Source of the DNA: Bacillota bacterium | GTDB taxonomy: Bacteria; Bacillota; Negativicutes; Sporomusales; UBA7701 | Direction: 5' to 3' | Length of the DNA stretch: 6,793 bases | Assembly: GCA_023415075.1 (NCBI GenBank) | Contig: JAEZLU010000260.1 | Span: 1-6,793 of the forward strand | In this document: positions 5,964 through 6,793 of the stretch, piece by piece | Numbering within the stretch: the stretch's first letter is position 1 | Layout of the letters: every line of letters starts with the position of its first letter | Made by a program: the position numbers and the translations under genes | The notes under the pieces: generated by a model | What the model saw: the letters and a program-made list of their open reading frames with translations, nothing else | Told to the model about the DNA's origin: nothing | The model's database searches: none

Positions 5964-6308
5964 ATGAGCGAAACCTACCGGCCGGTAGTAAACCATCTAA
6001 CCCGCATTATCCTCAGACTTATTGACGAGCCGGTGCCCTACGGCGAAGTAGCGTCGGCCGAAGCACCGACCGCCGACAGTGTCCGCCAGTTCGGCGACCG
6101 CCTCGCCCGGCGTACCGAACGGGTGGCGGCGATGATGGAGGCCCTGGCGGCTCGCGGCTTTACCTTCACATTCGCCAAAGACCGCGTATTTGCCGACTCC
6201 AGCGAGATGGAAGCCCAGGACGCGAAGAAATACCTGTTGTCGCAGGGGTTCGAAGACTGCGAATTCCAGGTGCTTTTGGAGTATGCCCGCAAATGGGGGG
6301 TAATGTAG
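5964..6308 (+). CDS. Uncharacterised 114-residue protein upstream of dsrN-like gene
   Basis: I do not recognise this family. The protein is small, soluble and without a signal peptide or membrane segment. By eye there is an amphipathic helix at about 5-20 (VVNHLTRIILRLI), a variable acidic/alanine stretch at 27-40, a long helix at about 40-64 rich in Arg and Ala, a likely beta-hairpin FTFTFAKDRVFADS (66-79), a helix at 82-94 and a final strand/helix ending in LEYARKWGVM. Helices followed by a hairpin would allow a winged-helix-like fold, but no motif proves it. There is one cysteine (C99), so a redox or metal role is unlikely. ATG 5964 follows CGGAGG with 7-base spacing, and codon use matches the neighbours, so it is a real gene. 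It is 37 bp upstream of the CobB/CbiA-type gene with no terminator between, so the two are probably co-transcribed. Its position just before dsrN recalls where dsrD lies in Desulfovibrio, but it is longer and not visibly similar. Confidence 0.8.
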   Translation: MSETYRPVVNHLTRIILRLIDEPVPYGEVASAEAPTADSVRQFGDRLARRTERVAAMMEALAARGFTFTFAKDRVFADSSEMEAQDAKKYLLSQGFEDCEFQVLLEYARKWGVM

Positions 6309-6345
6309 CTGCGTTTATCCCTAGAATAAGGGAGGCTAGAACCTC

Positions 6346-6793
6346 GTGAGCCAAACCTGGAACCTGCCACGGGTGGTCATCGGCGCGCCCCACGGTCACT
6401 CCGGCAAGACTACCATCAGTATCGGCCTGGTGGGTGCCCTAAGGCAACAAGGTCATATTATCCAGCCCTTCAAAAAAGGGCCGGATTTTATCGATCCCAG
6501 CTGGCTAAGCTATGCCGCCGGCCGTCCCTGCCGCAACCTCGACTGCTATTGGATGGACGACTGCCAGATAAGAACCACCCTAAGGCGCGGCAGCAGCGGT
6601 GCCGACCTTGCCGTTATCGAAGGCGCCATGGGCCTTTTCGACGGCGTCGACCTCGCCGGCACCGGCAGCACCGCCCAGATAGCCCGCTTCACCAAATCGC
6701 CGGTCATACTTGTCGTCGACGCCACCCGGGCCACCCGCAGCGTCGCTCCCCTGGTGCTTGGCTTCATGAACTTCGAAGCCGGAGTAACTATTG
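6346..6793 (+). CDS. dsrN: CobB/CbiA-type amidotransferase, probable DsrN siroheme amidase (3' truncated by window)
   Basis: The family uses ATP and glutamine to amidate acetate side chains of tetrapyrroles. CobB/CbiA acts on cobyrinate; DsrN in dsr loci is assigned to forming the siroheme amide used by DsrAB. The frame runs open to the window end (149 residues, about a third of a normal 450-residue protein), so only the N-terminal ATP-binding synthetase domain is seen. Visible motifs are the P-loop GAPHGHSGKTT (13-23), PFKKGPDFIDPSWLS (41-55), RNLD (63-66), EGAMGLFDG (92-100), GSTAQIAR (107-114) and PVILVVDATRATRS (119-132). The C-terminal glutaminase domain with its catalytic cysteine lies beyond the window. 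The start is GTG 6346, 10 bases after AAGGGAGG (6328-6335); no in-frame ATG lies before the P-loop. The family is certain. The choice of DsrN over a cobalamin CbiA rests on the dsr neighbours and would need the full protein to settle. Confidence 0.8.
   Translation, partial: MSQTWNLPRVVIGAPHGHSGKTTISIGLVGALRQQGHIIQPFKKGPDFIDPSWLSYAAGRPCRNLDCYWMDDCQIRTTLRRGSSGADLAVIEGAMGLFDGVDLAGTGSTAQIARFTKSPVILVVDATRATRSVAPLVLGFMNFEAGVTI

Noticed and set aside
5964..6308. Calling the 114-residue protein DsrD
   Set aside because: It is longer than DsrD (about 78 residues), lies in a different unit from dsrAB and shows no clear sequence similarity by eye; kept as unknown.
6318..6334. Small inverted repeat CCCT/AGGG before the dsrN-like gene
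   Set aside because: Only about four base pairs; it is too weak to call a regulatory hairpin and is explained by the purine-rich ribosome site.

Overview
The window carries most of a dissimilatory sulfite reductase (dsr) locus. All genes are on the + strand and both ends are cut. Coding DNA is GC-rich, especially at third positions. Nearly every gene has a strong purine-rich Shine-Dalgarno sequence, and two Rho-independent terminators are visible. DsrMK is encoded as a minimal two-subunit complex with dsrC directly after it. Together these suggest an anaerobic, sulfite-respiring Gram-positive-type organism of the Firmicutes (Clostridia/Peptococcaceae or Negativicutes/Sporomusaceae-like). That placement is inference from gene order and family knowledge, not from a marker gene.

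Region 1 (1-4276) is one probable operon: the 3' part of dsrA, then dsrB (8-bp overlap), dsrM (62-bp gap holding a GC-rich hairpin), dsrK (4-bp overlap) and dsrC (40-bp AT-rich gap), closed by a strong terminator at 4237-4276. DsrAB reduces sulfite at siroheme-[4Fe-4S]. DsrC receives the sulfur as a trisulfide between its two C-terminal cysteines. The membrane complex DsrMK (di-heme cytochrome b plus a HdrD-like iron-sulfur subunit) probably passes menaquinol electrons to reduce that trisulfide. Metal-ligand residues are intact in everything visible.

Region 2 (4277-5883) is a free-standing unit: a 214-bp AT-rich leader with a possible promoter and a small palindrome, a 449-residue multi-pass membrane protein of the UPF0324/YeiH 'putative sulfate exporter' family, and a perfect-stem terminator. 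Its place inside a dsr locus suggests transport of sulfite, sulfonate or a related sulfur anion.

Region 3 (5884-6793) starts with a probable extended -10 promoter, then a 114-residue protein I do not recognise, then the N-terminal 149 residues of a CobB/CbiA-type amidotransferase. In a dsr locus the latter is best read as DsrN, which amidates siroheme for DsrAB. No dsrD lies between dsrB and the dsrN-like gene, no dsrJOP follows dsrMK, and no sulfate-activation genes (sat, apr) are in view. This fits sulfite or organosulfonate respiration better than sulfate respiration, though those genes could lie outside the window. No RNA genes, CRISPR arrays or mobile elements were seen.
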